Source: Variovorax flavidus (GTDB lineage: Bacteria > Pseudomonadota > Gammaproteobacteria > Burkholderiales > Burkholderiaceae_C). Taken from it: a stretch of 64,000 nucleotides of DNA. The notes beneath the pieces are model-generated. The model did not search any database. It was given only the letters and a program-made list of their open reading frames with translations, and was not told the DNA's origin. Below are positions 51,637 to 60,127 of this stretch, piece by piece (positions within the stretch are counted from its first letter, which is position 1; each line of letters opens with the position of its first letter). Where the stretch lies: contig NZ_JASZYE010000004.1 of NCBI RefSeq assembly GCF_030317145.1, forward strand, positions 124,001 to 188,000, read 5' to 3'. The position numbers were made by a program, and so were the translations under genes.

Positions 51637-53674
51637 AACACTGCCCCTTCATTCCGCGCTGTGCCGCCGCGAGGCGGCTTCATTCCAGCGCGCCATTCAA
51701 TCGGGCGACGACGTGGTGGTCGCCTGCACGCAGGAGAAGCGACTGTTCGGCGAGTTGGCCGGGCAGACGCCCGAGGCCACGTCGCCGATCCGGTTCGTCA
51801 ACATTCGCGAAACCGGCGGGTGGAGCCGCGATGCCAAGAGCGCGATGCCGAAGATCGCGGCACTGCTCGCCGCTGCCGGCCTGCCCGATCCCGATCCCGT
51901 TGCGACGGTGAGCTACGCGAGCCAGGGTCGGCTGCTGATCATCGGCGCGTTGGACGCGGCGGAGAAGGCCGCGGCGATGTTGGCCGACATCCTCGACGTC
52001 ACGATCTTTTCGCAAGGCCCCGGCGAACTGGGTGGCGCGCAGGAACGCCGCTGGCCCGTGGCCGCGGGACGGATCGATTCGCTCGCGGGATGGCTGGGCG
52101 CGTTCAGGCTGCAGTGGACCCGCGACAACGCGATCGACCTCGACCTCTGCACCCGCTGCAATGCCTGCGTGGCCGCATGCCCCGAACAGGCCATCGGCCT
52201 CGACTACCAGATCGACAACGCCAAGTGCACCTCGCACCGCGATTGCGAGCACGCCTGCACCGTGGCGGGCGCCATCCACTTCGGCCGCGCGCCCGAACAA
52301 CTCGATGGCGCCTTCGACCTCGTGCTCGACCTCGGTGCGGCCCCGGTCATCGACTGGCATGCGCCTCCGCAGGGCTACTTCCATCTGCCCGGCGGCATGA
52401 CGAATGCGGAGGGCCTGCAGACGCTGCTGCGCCTGCGCGAGATGGTCGGCGAATTCGAGAAGCCCAAGTTCTTCGACTACAAGCAGAAGCTCTGCGCGCA
52501 CAGCCGCAACGAGGTCGTCGGCTGCAATGCCTGCATCGAGGTGTGCTCCGCGCACGCGGTATCGAGCGACAAGGAACGCCAGCGCATCGTCGTCAACCCG
52601 AACCTCTGCGTCGGCTGCGGCGCTTGCACCACGGTGTGCCCGACCGGTGCACTGGGCTACACCTATCCGCGCGCGCCCGACCAGGGGCTCAAGCTGCGCA
52701 CCTTGCTCTCCACCTATGCGGGCGCGGGCGGACGCGATGCCGCGCTGCTGCTGCACAACCAGGAAGCCGGGCAGGCGCTGGTAGAGCAGCTCGGGCGCCA
52801 GGCCCAACTCGGCAAGGCGCAGGGCGTGCCGGCGAACGTGATCCCGGTGGGGCTCTTTCATGCGGCGAGCACCGGCATCGATTTGTGGCTCAGTGCCACG
52901 GCCTTCGGCGCATCGCAGGTGGTCGTGTTGGTCACCGGCGAGGAAGCGCCGCAGTACGTCGCCGCGCTCAGGAAACAGATGGAGATCGCGCAGGCACTGC
53001 TGCTGGGTCTCGGCTATGCGGGGACGCATTTCAAGCTGATCGAGGCGGCTTCGGTGGCGACGCTCGACAGCGCGCTGGCGGCCTTGCGCGACACGCGACA
53101 GCAGGTGCCCGCGCGGGCAGCGCGCTACGCCGTCGGCGGCGAGAAGCGCAGCACGCTCGAACTCGCGCTCGATCACCTGATGGACGAGTCGCCGGCCCTG
53201 AAGACCCCCGCCGCCGAGCCGTTCGATATCCCGCTGCCGCAAGGCTCGCCCTTCGGCGCCATCGCGGTGGACAAGGACAAGTGCACCCTGTGCCTCGCCT
53301 GCGTCAGCGCCTGCCCGGCGAGCGCGCTGCAGGACAACCAGAACGCGCCGCAGCTTCGTTTCATCGAAAAGAACTGCGTGCAATGCGGGCTGTGCGAAAC
53401 CACTTGTCCCGAGAACGCGATCGCGCTGGTGCCGCGCCTGCTGGCCTCGCCGCAGCGGAAGCAGCCGGTCGTTCTCAACGAGGCCAAGCCCTGGTCCTGC
53501 ATCCGTTGCTCGAAGCCCTTCGGCACGCAGAAGGCCATCGAGGCCATGCTCGGCAAGCTGGCCGGCCACGCCATGTTCCAGGGCGAGGCGCTGGAGCGAT
53601 TGAAGATGTGCAGCGACTGCCGGGTCATCGACTTGTACAGCGCGCAGAACGAAATGAAGATCACACAGCTATGA
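51560..53674 (+). CDS. Multi-[4Fe-4S] ferredoxin-like accessory protein
   Basis: 704 residues from MTTTLICDCNKTM. At least five cysteine clusters: CTRCNACVAACP, CTSHRDCEHACT, CGACTTVCP, CTLCLACVSACP and CVQCGLCETTCP, giving several [4Fe-4S] centres; N- and C-terminal regions also hold paired cysteines. No signal peptide, so cytosolic. Found between DUF3306 and the chaperone in this type of operon; may supply electrons during maturation or link to quinone. Start is by family memory; upstream ATGs at 51533 and 51470 are also in frame. Confidence 0.85.
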   Translation: MTTTLICDCNKTMPLEPKTLGTALAETLPLHSALCRREAASFQRAIQSGDDVVVACTQEKRLFGELAGQTPEATSPIRFVNIRETGGWSRDAKSAMPKIAALLAAAGLPDPDPVATVSYASQGRLLIIGALDAAEKAAAMLADILDVTIFSQGPGELGGAQERRWPVAAGRIDSLAGWLGAFRLQWTRDNAIDLDLCTRCNACVAACPEQAIGLDYQIDNAKCTSHRDCEHACTVAGAIHFGRAPEQLDGAFDLVLDLGAAPVIDWHAPPQGYFHLPGGMTNAEGLQTLLRLREMVGEFEKPKFFDYKQKLCAHSRNEVVGCNACIEVCSAHAVSSDKERQRIVVNPNLCVGCGACTTVCPTGALGYTYPRAPDQGLKLRTLLSTYAGAGGRDAALLLHNQEAGQALVEQLGRQAQLGKAQGVPANVIPVGLFHAASTGIDLWLSATAFGASQVVVLVTGEEAPQYVAALRKQMEIAQALLLGLGYAGTHFKLIEAASVATLDSALAALRDTRQQVPARAARYAVGGEKRSTLELALDHLMDESPALKTPAAEPFDIPLPQGSPFGAIAVDKDKCTLCLACVSACPASALQDNQNAPQLRFIEKNCVQCGLCETTCPENAIALVPRLLASPQRKQPVVLNEAKPWSCIRCSKPFGTQKAIEAMLGKLAGHAMFQGEALERLKMCSDCRVIDLYSAQNEMKITQL

Positions 53675-54288
53675 GCGAGCGTTTCCCCGTTACTTCCGCC
53701 CTGGACGAAGAGATCGCGCGAGCCGAACTCTATGGGCTGCTCGCGCGCCTCTGGTACGCCGCACCCGACGCGGAGCTGCTCGAAGCCTTCCAGGTCGCTC
53801 CCACCGAAGCGCCGGCCGCCGGGGCGTTTCTGGAGGAGCCCTGGCAGCAACTCGTGGGCGCAGCGCGCCGCATCGATGCAGCCGCGGCGCGCGACGAGTA
53901 CGACGCGCTGTTCGGCGGCATCGGAAAGCCGGAGGTCTACCTTTTCGGCTCGCACTACCTCAGCGGATTTCTCAACGACAAGCCGCTGGCGCATCTGCGC
54001 AACGACCTGGATCAGATCGGTCTCGCACGCGATGTGTCGATTCCCGAAACCGAGGATCACATTTCCTGTCTTTGCGAAGTCATGCGCTATCTCATTGCAG
54101 GAGAAGACGTGGCGGTGGCGAACCTGACGCGCCAACAGGCCTTCTTTTCGACCCATGTGCAGTCATGGTTGCCCGCCATGTGCGACGCTGTGTCGCAGCA
54201 TCCCAAGGCCCGGTTCTATGCTGCGCTGGCAGGGTTTACCCGCGCCTTCGCGGAGGTCGAGAGCCAGGGCTTCGACATGCTGGACTGA
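53671..54288 (+). CDS. TorD-like molybdoenzyme chaperone
   Basis: 205 residues, ATGA-coupled to the ferredoxin gene. All-helical, with the family pattern ARAELYGLLARLWYAAPDAELL, EYDALFGGIGKPEVYLFGSHYLSGFLNDKPLAHLR and ETEDHISCLCEVMRYLI. Such chaperones bind the Tat signal of the catalytic subunit and guard cofactor insertion. Here it would serve FdhA or the small Tat protein. Confidence 0.9.
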   Translation: MSERFPVTSALDEEIARAELYGLLARLWYAAPDAELLEAFQVAPTEAPAAGAFLEEPWQQLVGAARRIDAAAARDEYDALFGGIGKPEVYLFGSHYLSGFLNDKPLAHLRNDLDQIGLARDVSIPETEDHISCLCEVMRYLIAGEDVAVANLTRQQAFFSTHVQSWLPAMCDAVSQHPKARFYAALAGFTRAFAEVESQGFDMLD

Positions 54289-54393
54289 GATCGAGGGGTA
54301 TTCAGGACCCGACTATTAGGGTCTGGACTAGTATCCAAACGTATGTAACTGGTTTCATATCTCGTTTAGCCTAAAGCCACTCCTGGAGCAGTC

Positions 54394-54618
54394 ATGCAGG
54401 ACAGCCATTCCGCCGGCCCCCAGCCGGCGTCCCGCCGGGGATTCTTTTTCGGTGCCGCCACGGTCGGCGCCGCAGCAGCAGCCGTCACGGTGCTGCCGAA
54501 AGTCGTCGAGGCGCCTGTCGCCTCGACAGCACCTGAACTCAAACCCGCGCCCGAGAAGGGCGGCGGCTACTCGCTGAGCGAACACGTCAAGCGCTACTAC
54601 AAGACCACATCGGCCTGA
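54394..54618 (+). CDS. Small Tat-signal protein of formate dehydrogenase region
   Basis: 74 residues. Tat signal SRRGFFFGAATVGAAAAAVTVLP at about 13-36, then a short Pro/Lys-rich linker and GGGYSLSEHVKRYYKTT. Recognised as the small Tat-target protein that precedes fdhA in many proteobacteria. It may be a small exported subunit or chaperone. CTGGAG lies before the ATG. Confidence 0.88.
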   Translation: MQDSHSAGPQPASRRGFFFGAATVGAAAAAVTVLPKVVEAPVASTAPELKPAPEKGGGYSLSEHVKRYYKTTSA

Positions 54619-54635
54619 GAACGAGGCAACACACG

Positions 54636-57614
54636 ATGCTATTGACCAAAAAAGCGTCAGGCGCCACGCGTGACGGCGCCTCTCCCTCCACGTCGCCCTT
54701 TGTCCACAGCCTGCGACGCGGCCTTTCCAACGCGCTGCCGACCATGGACCGGCGTTCCTTCCTGCGCCGTTCGGGGCTGGGGGTCGGCGTCGGCCTCGCG
54801 GCCGGCCAGCTCACGCTGCTCCGCAAGTCCAATGCGGCCGAAGGGCGGCCGACCGCCGTCGGCGCCGGCAAGGTCGAGGTGCGGCGCACAGTCTGCTCGC
54901 ACTGCTCCGTCGGCTGCGCATCGGATGCCGTGGTCGAGAACGGCGTGTGGGTCCGCCAGGAGCCGGTGTTCGACTCGCCGATCAACCTCGGCGCACACTG
55001 CGCCAAGGGTGCGGCGCTGCGCGAACACGGCCATGGCGAATACCGCCTGCGCTATCCGATGAAGCTCGTGAACGGCAAGTACGAGCGCATCAGCTGGGAC
55101 ACTGCGCTCGACGAGATCACCGCCAAGCTCAAGGAGCTGTCGAAGGCCAGCGGCCCCGACTCTGTCTACTGGATCGGCTCCAGCAAGCACAGCAACGAGC
55201 AGTCCTACCTGCTGCGCAAGTTCGTGAGCTTCTTCGGCAGCAACAACTGCGACCACCAGGCCCGGATCTGCCACTCGACCACCGTCGCGGGCGTGGCGAA
55301 TACATGGGGCTACGGCGCCATGACCAATTCGTACAACGACATGCGCAATGCAAAGGTCGCGCTGTACATCGGCTCCAACGCCGCCGAAGCCCATCCGGTG
55401 AGCATGCTGCACATGCTGCATGCCAAGGAAAACGGCTGCAAGATGATCGTGGTCGATCCGCGCTTCACCCGCACCGCGGCCAAGGCGGACGAGTACGTGC
55501 GCATCCGCTCGGGGTCGGACATTCCCTTCCTGTTCGGCGTGCTGCACCACATCTTCAAGAACGGCTGGGAAGACAAGAAGTACATCAACGATCGCGTCTT
55601 CGGCATGGACGAAGTGCGTGCCGAGGTGCTGGCCAAGTGGACGCCGGACAAGGTCGAGGAGGCCTGCGGCGTGAAGGAAGCGCAGGTCCTCAAGGTCGCG
55701 ACCTGGCTCAACGAGAACCGTCCCGGCACCATCGTCTGGTGCATGGGCCAGACGCAGCACACCATCGGCAATGCCATCGTGCGCGCGTCCTGCATCCTGC
55801 AGCTGGCGCTCGGCAATGTCGGGACGTCGGGCGGCGGCACCAACATCTTCCGCGGCCACGACAACGTGCAAGGCGCCACCGACGTGGGCCCGAACCCCGA
55901 TTCGCTGCCCGGCTACTACGGCCTGGTCGAAGGATCGTGGAAGCACTTCGCGGCAACCTGGGGCGTGGACTTCGACTGGATCAAGAGCCGCTTCGCCTCG
56001 CCCGCGATGATGAGCAAGCCCGGCATCACCGTGTCGCGCTGGATCGACGGCGTACTCGAGAAGAACGAGCTGATCGACCAGGATTCGAACCTGCGCGGCG
56101 TGTTCTATTGGGGCCACGCGCCCAATTCGCAGACCCGCGGCCTCGAAATGAAGCGGGCGATGGACAAGCTCGACCTGCTGGTGGTGGTCGACCCGTATCC
56201 TTCGGCCACCGCGGCCATGGCCGCCATGCCCGGGCGGCCCGAAGACCTGAACCCCAACCGCGCCGTCTACCTGCTGCCGGCTTGCACGCAGTTCGAGACC
56301 AGCGGATCGTGCACGGCGTCAAACCGCTCGCTCCAGTGGCGCGAGAAGGTCATCGAGCCGCTGTGGGAAAGCCGCAGCGACCACATGATCATGCAGCAGT
56401 TCGCCGACCGCCTCGGATTCGGCAAGGAACTGAGCAAGAACTACAAGATGCAGAAGGTCAAGGGCTTGGACGAGCCCGTGCCCGATGACATCCTGCGGGA
56501 GATCAACAAGTGCTGCTGGGCCATCGGCTATACCGGCCAGAGCCCTGAGCGCCTTCAGGCCCACATGCGCAACATGGGTGCGTTCGACGTGCGCACGCTC
56601 AAGGCGAAGGGCTCGATCAAGGACAAGATCAACGGCTACGACATCGCGGGCGACTATTTCGGATTGCCGTGGCCCTGCTACGGCACGCCCGAACTGAAGC
56701 ACCCGGGTTCGCCCAACCTGTACGACACGTCCAAGCACGTCATGGAAGGCGGGGGCAACTTCCGCGCGAACTTCGGCGTGGAGCGCAACGGCAAGAACCT
56801 GCTGGCCGAGGACGGATCGCATTCGCTCGGCGCTGCCATCACGACCGGCTACCCGGAACTCGACCACCTGCTGCTCAAGAAGCTCGGCTGGTGGGATGAA
56901 CTCTCCGACACGGAGAAGGCCAAGGCCGACGGCAAGAACTGGAAGACCGACAGTTCGGGCGGCATGATCCGCGTGTTCATGAAGAACCACGGCTGCCATC
57001 CCTTCGGCAACGCCAAGGCGCGTGCCGTGGTGTGGAACTTCCCCGATGCGATTCCGCAGCATCGCGAGCCCCTCTATGGCACGCGGCCGGATCTCGCGGC
57101 AAAGTACCCGACGCACGACGACAAGATGGCCTTCTGGCGCCTGCCCACGCTGTACAAGAGCGTGCAGCAGCGCAACATCGCGGACAAGATTGCGGAGAAG
57201 TTCCCGTACATCATGACCTCCGGTCGCCTGGTCGAGTACGAGGGCGGCGGCGAAGAAACGCGCTCCAACCCCTGGCTCGCCGAACTGCAGCAGCAAATGT
57301 TCATCGAGATCAACCCGCGGGTGGCGGCCGAGAAGGGCATCCGCGACGGCGAGCGCGCCTGGGTCCACACGCCGACCGGCGCGCGGCTCAACGTGCAGGC
57401 GCTGGTAACCGAGCGCGTCGGTCCCGACACGGTGTTCATGCCCTTCCACTTCTCCGGCCACTGGCAGGGGGCGGACTTGCTGGCCCACTACCCGAAGGGT
57501 GCGCACCCGATCGTGCGCGGCGAGGCTATCAACACCGGCACCACTTACGGCTACGACAGCGTGACGATGATGCAGGAAACCAAGACGACGGTGTGCAACG
57601 TCGAGAAGGCATAA
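54636..57614 (+). CDS. fdhA: Tat-exported formate dehydrogenase catalytic subunit
   Basis: 992 residues. Tat motif DRRSFLRR (R39/R40); an ATG at residue 37 gives a shorter start. [4Fe-4S] cysteines C87, C90, C94, C122 and metal-ligand Cys212 in DHQARICH, where many relatives have selenocysteine. Bis-MGD domains follow, with a final dinucleotide-binding domain after about 850. Oxidises formate to CO2 on the periplasmic side. 17 bases after the Tat protein gene. Confidence 0.93.
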   Translation: MLLTKKASGATRDGASPSTSPFVHSLRRGLSNALPTMDRRSFLRRSGLGVGVGLAAGQLTLLRKSNAAEGRPTAVGAGKVEVRRTVCSHCSVGCASDAVVENGVWVRQEPVFDSPINLGAHCAKGAALREHGHGEYRLRYPMKLVNGKYERISWDTALDEITAKLKELSKASGPDSVYWIGSSKHSNEQSYLLRKFVSFFGSNNCDHQARICHSTTVAGVANTWGYGAMTNSYNDMRNAKVALYIGSNAAEAHPVSMLHMLHAKENGCKMIVVDPRFTRTAAKADEYVRIRSGSDIPFLFGVLHHIFKNGWEDKKYINDRVFGMDEVRAEVLAKWTPDKVEEACGVKEAQVLKVATWLNENRPGTIVWCMGQTQHTIGNAIVRASCILQLALGNVGTSGGGTNIFRGHDNVQGATDVGPNPDSLPGYYGLVEGSWKHFAATWGVDFDWIKSRFASPAMMSKPGITVSRWIDGVLEKNELIDQDSNLRGVFYWGHAPNSQTRGLEMKRAMDKLDLLVVVDPYPSATAAMAAMPGRPEDLNPNRAVYLLPACTQFETSGSCTASNRSLQWREKVIEPLWESRSDHMIMQQFADRLGFGKELSKNYKMQKVKGLDEPVPDDILREINKCCWAIGYTGQSPERLQAHMRNMGAFDVRTLKAKGSIKDKINGYDIAGDYFGLPWPCYGTPELKHPGSPNLYDTSKHVMEGGGNFRANFGVERNGKNLLAEDGSHSLGAAITTGYPELDHLLLKKLGWWDELSDTEKAKADGKNWKTDSSGGMIRVFMKNHGCHPFGNAKARAVVWNFPDAIPQHREPLYGTRPDLAAKYPTHDDKMAFWRLPTLYKSVQQRNIADKIAEKFPYIMTSGRLVEYEGGGEETRSNPWLAELQQQMFIEINPRVAAEKGIRDGERAWVHTPTGARLNVQALVTERVGPDTVFMPFHFSGHWQGADLLAHYPKGAHPIVRGEAINTGTTYGYDSVTMMQETKTTVCNVEKA

Positions 57615-57627
57615 GAGAGGAATCCCC

Positions 57628-58248
57628 ATGGCAAGAATGAAATTCGTCTGCGATTCCGAGCGCTGCATCGAATGCAACGGCTGCGTCACGGCCTGCAAGA
57701 ACGAGAACGAGGTGCCCTGGGGCGTGAACCGCCGCCGCGTGGTCACGCTCAACGACGGGGTGCCGGGCGAGCGCTCCATCTCCGTGGCCTGCATGCATTG
57801 CTCCGACGCGCCCTGCATGGCGGTGTGTCCGGTCCAGTGCTTCTATCGCACTGAAGAAGGCGTGGTGCTGCACGACAAGGACGTGTGCATCGGCTGCGGC
57901 TATTGCTCCTATGCCTGCCCGTTCGGGGCGCCCCAGTTCCCGTCGCAAGGCACCTTCGGTGCGCGCGGCAAGATGGACAAGTGCACCTTCTGCGCCGGCG
58001 GTCCGGAAGAAAACGGCTCGCAGGCCGAGTTCGAAAAGTACGGCCGTAATCGACTGGCTGAAGGCAAGCTGCCGGCCTGCGCCGAGATGTGCTCGACCAA
58101 GGCGCTGCTCGCGGGCGATGGCGACGTCGTCGCCGACATCTTCCGCACGCGCGTGGTCCATCGCGGCAAGGGCGCCGAAGTCTGGGGCTGGGGCACCGCC
58201 TACGGCTCGCAGACGGCCGGTACGCCGACCAACGGAGTGTCGAAGTGA
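57628..58248 (+). CDS. fdhB: Formate dehydrogenase iron-sulfur subunit
   Basis: 206 residues with four [4Fe-4S] cysteine sets: CIECNGCVTACKNENEVPWG, CMHCSDAPCMAVCP, CIGCGYCSYACPFGAP and CTFC...CAEMCSTKAL. Carries electrons from FdhA to the membrane cytochrome b. Follows FdhA after 13 bases. The stop overlaps the GTG of the next gene. Confidence 0.94.
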   Translation: MARMKFVCDSERCIECNGCVTACKNENEVPWGVNRRRVVTLNDGVPGERSISVACMHCSDAPCMAVCPVQCFYRTEEGVVLHDKDVCIGCGYCSYACPFGAPQFPSQGTFGARGKMDKCTFCAGGPEENGSQAEFEKYGRNRLAEGKLPACAEMCSTKALLAGDGDVVADIFRTRVVHRGKGAEVWGWGTAYGSQTAGTPTNGVSK

Positions 58249-58493
58249 AGCGCGCGTTCGCAACGGCGGCGCTGATTGCGGCGGCGGTACTCCTGGGTGC
58301 CTGCGGCGAGAAGCCGCAGACGAATGCGCACGGCGTCCGGCTGGACGCCGCGCCGTGGACCGGTACGGGCACGCAGCCCAACACCGGAACGGCTTTCACC
58401 GCCAGCGGCTGGCAGCCAGGTGACAGGGCGTCCTGGGAGCAGCACCTCAAGGTGCGCGCCCAGAACCAGAACGAATACAACCGGATCAACTGA
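58245..58493 (+). CDS. Small lipoprotein in formate dehydrogenase operon
   Basis: 82 residues from a GTG overlapping the fdhB stop (GTGA). Lipobox LLGAC (C20), then GEKPQTNAHGVRLDAAPWTGTGTQPNTGTAF and a tail with WEQHLKVRAQNQNEYNR. Periplasmic, lipid-anchored. Translational coupling argues for a real subunit or assembly partner. Not recognised. Confidence 0.75.
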   Translation: MKRAFATAALIAAAVLLGACGEKPQTNAHGVRLDAAPWTGTGTQPNTGTAFTASGWQPGDRASWEQHLKVRAQNQNEYNRIN

Positions 58494-58505
58494 CCCGGAG
58501 GTTGA

Positions 58506-59726
58506 ATGAGACAAGTGCTTAACGCCCTGGCGATGGTCGCGGTACTGGGCTGTGGCATCGCCAATGCACAGACGCCGGACCCGTCCGCCGCACCCACCGC
58601 GCCGGCAGCCGCTGCACCCGCTGCACCCGCACCCGCGCAGGCGGCTGGTGGCATCCGCAGCCAGAACATCTTCGACGTCAGGCCGGAAGCCAGCGCCGAC
58701 CCGAACTTCCTCAACCAGACCAATGGCGAGCGCCAGCGGGTGCAGCCGGGCAACAACGCGCCGATGTGGCGCCAGGTGAGCGGCGGCGTCACGGGCTTCA
58801 GCAGCCTGCCAGTCAGCGAGGCCCCCGAGGCCGGCAATCTGATCCAGCGCTTCGTCCAGTATCCGGGCTCGCACTACACGAACGCCGGCGAGGCATGGCG
58901 TCAGGTGCGGAACAACTGGATCATTCCCTACGGTGCCGCACTGCTCTTCGTGACCTTGCTCGCCCTGGCAATCTTCTATTTCACGCGTGGCACGATCGGC
59001 CTGCACGGCCAGGAAACCGGCCGCAAGATCGAACGCTTCACGCCCTTCGAGCGGGCGACGCACTGGTCGAACGCGACGGCCTTCGTCGTGCTGGCGATCT
59101 CCGGCATCGTGATGGCGTTCGGAAAATTCTTCCTGCTGCCGGTACTCGGCGGTGCGTTGTTCGGGTACCTGGCCTATGTGCTGAAGACCGTGCACAACTT
59201 CGTCGGCCCGCTGTTCGTCGTCACCACGATCTTCATGATCTTCACCTTCATCCGCAGCAACTGGCCCAGCAAGGATGACCTGATCTGGCTCAGGCATGGC
59301 GGCGGTCTGTTCGGTGGCGGCTCGGAACCGCCGTCGCATCGCTTCAATGCGGGCGAGAAGCTGGTGTTCTGGGGTGGCGTGCTGTTCCTCGGCAGCCTCG
59401 TGATCGGCTCGGGGCTCTTCCTCGACAAGCTGCTGCCGGGCTTCGTCTACACGCGCGGCCAGATGCAGATCGCACACATGATCCACGCCGTCGCCACGCT
59501 GTGCATGATGGCCCTGATCCTGGGCCACATCTACATCGGCACGCTCGGTATGAAGGGCGCCTACAAGGCGATGCGCGAAGGCTATGTCGACGAGACCTGG
59601 GCCAAGGAGCATCATCCGCTCTGGTACGACGACGTCGCAGCCGGCAAGATTCCGGCGCAGCGCAGCGGCCAGGCGCGCGAACATGCGCCCGTGCAGGGCG
59701 TCCGGGTCGAAGGAAATCCCTCATGA
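58506..59726 (+). CDS. fdhC: Formate dehydrogenase cytochrome b (gamma) subunit
   Basis: 406 residues, about twice the length of E. coli FdnI. A signal peptide (1-21), a Pro/Ala-rich linker, about 80 more periplasmic residues, then four to five helices with heme-ligand histidines (ATHWSNATAFV, KTVHNFVG, AHMIHAVATL, LGHIYIG). Passes electrons from FdhB to quinone. RBS GGAGG precedes the ATG. Its stop overlaps the next start (ATGA). Confidence 0.9.
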   Translation: MRQVLNALAMVAVLGCGIANAQTPDPSAAPTAPAAAAPAAPAPAQAAGGIRSQNIFDVRPEASADPNFLNQTNGERQRVQPGNNAPMWRQVSGGVTGFSSLPVSEAPEAGNLIQRFVQYPGSHYTNAGEAWRQVRNNWIIPYGAALLFVTLLALAIFYFTRGTIGLHGQETGRKIERFTPFERATHWSNATAFVVLAISGIVMAFGKFFLLPVLGGALFGYLAYVLKTVHNFVGPLFVVTTIFMIFTFIRSNWPSKDDLIWLRHGGGLFGGGSEPPSHRFNAGEKLVFWGGVLFLGSLVIGSGLFLDKLLPGFVYTRGQMQIAHMIHAVATLCMMALILGHIYIGTLGMKGAYKAMREGYVDETWAKEHHPLWYDDVAAGKIPAQRSGQAREHAPVQGVRVEGNPS

Positions 59727-60127
59727 AGAAAACCCTGAACCTCTGCGGCGTCCTGCTCGGCTTGGCCGTCGCATCCAGCGCCGTCGCCAAGCTGCCCGCA
59801 CCGGCTGGCACCCCCGAAGCCAAGCTCAAGGCGGCCGAGACCGCCGCGAAGACGGCCTGGAGTGGGAAGGTCGACGCCTACCAACTCTGCCAGGCGCAGA
59901 CCCGTGTCGCGAACCATGTGCGTGAAGGCCTGGTCGCCGCCGGAAAGCCCGTGCCGACCCCCACGCCGACGCCGCCTTGCGCCGATCCGGGTCCCTTCGC
60001 CTTCGCGCCGCCCGCCGAAGTGAAGCCGATCGAAGCCTCGGGCGCCCATTCACCCGCGACGACCGCCGCTTCGCCGCCGAGTTCCAACCAGACTTCGGCC
60101 GAGACGAATCCCGCGCCCAAGAAGTGA
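59723..60127 (+). CDS. Small exported protein in formate dehydrogenase operon
   Basis: 134 residues. Signal peptide at 1-22 (VASSAVAK), a helical part with TAWSGKVDAYQLCQAQTRVANHV, then Pro/Thr-rich and Ser-rich low complexity. Two or three cysteines only. Coupled at both ends (ATGA from fdhC, GTGA into fdhD). Unknown role, probably complex assembly. Confidence 0.72.
   Translation: MKKTLNLCGVLLGLAVASSAVAKLPAPAGTPEAKLKAAETAAKTAWSGKVDAYQLCQAQTRVANHVREGLVAAGKPVPTPTPTPPCADPGPFAFAPPAEVKPIEASGAHSPATTAASPPSSNQTSAETNPAPKK

Noticed and set aside
54306-54323. GACCC/GGGTC 5-bp hairpin between the TorD-like and Tat-protein genes
   Set aside because: Stem too short and no T-run; the region is AT-richer than its surroundings and may hold an internal promoter, but no convincing -35/-10 pair was found.
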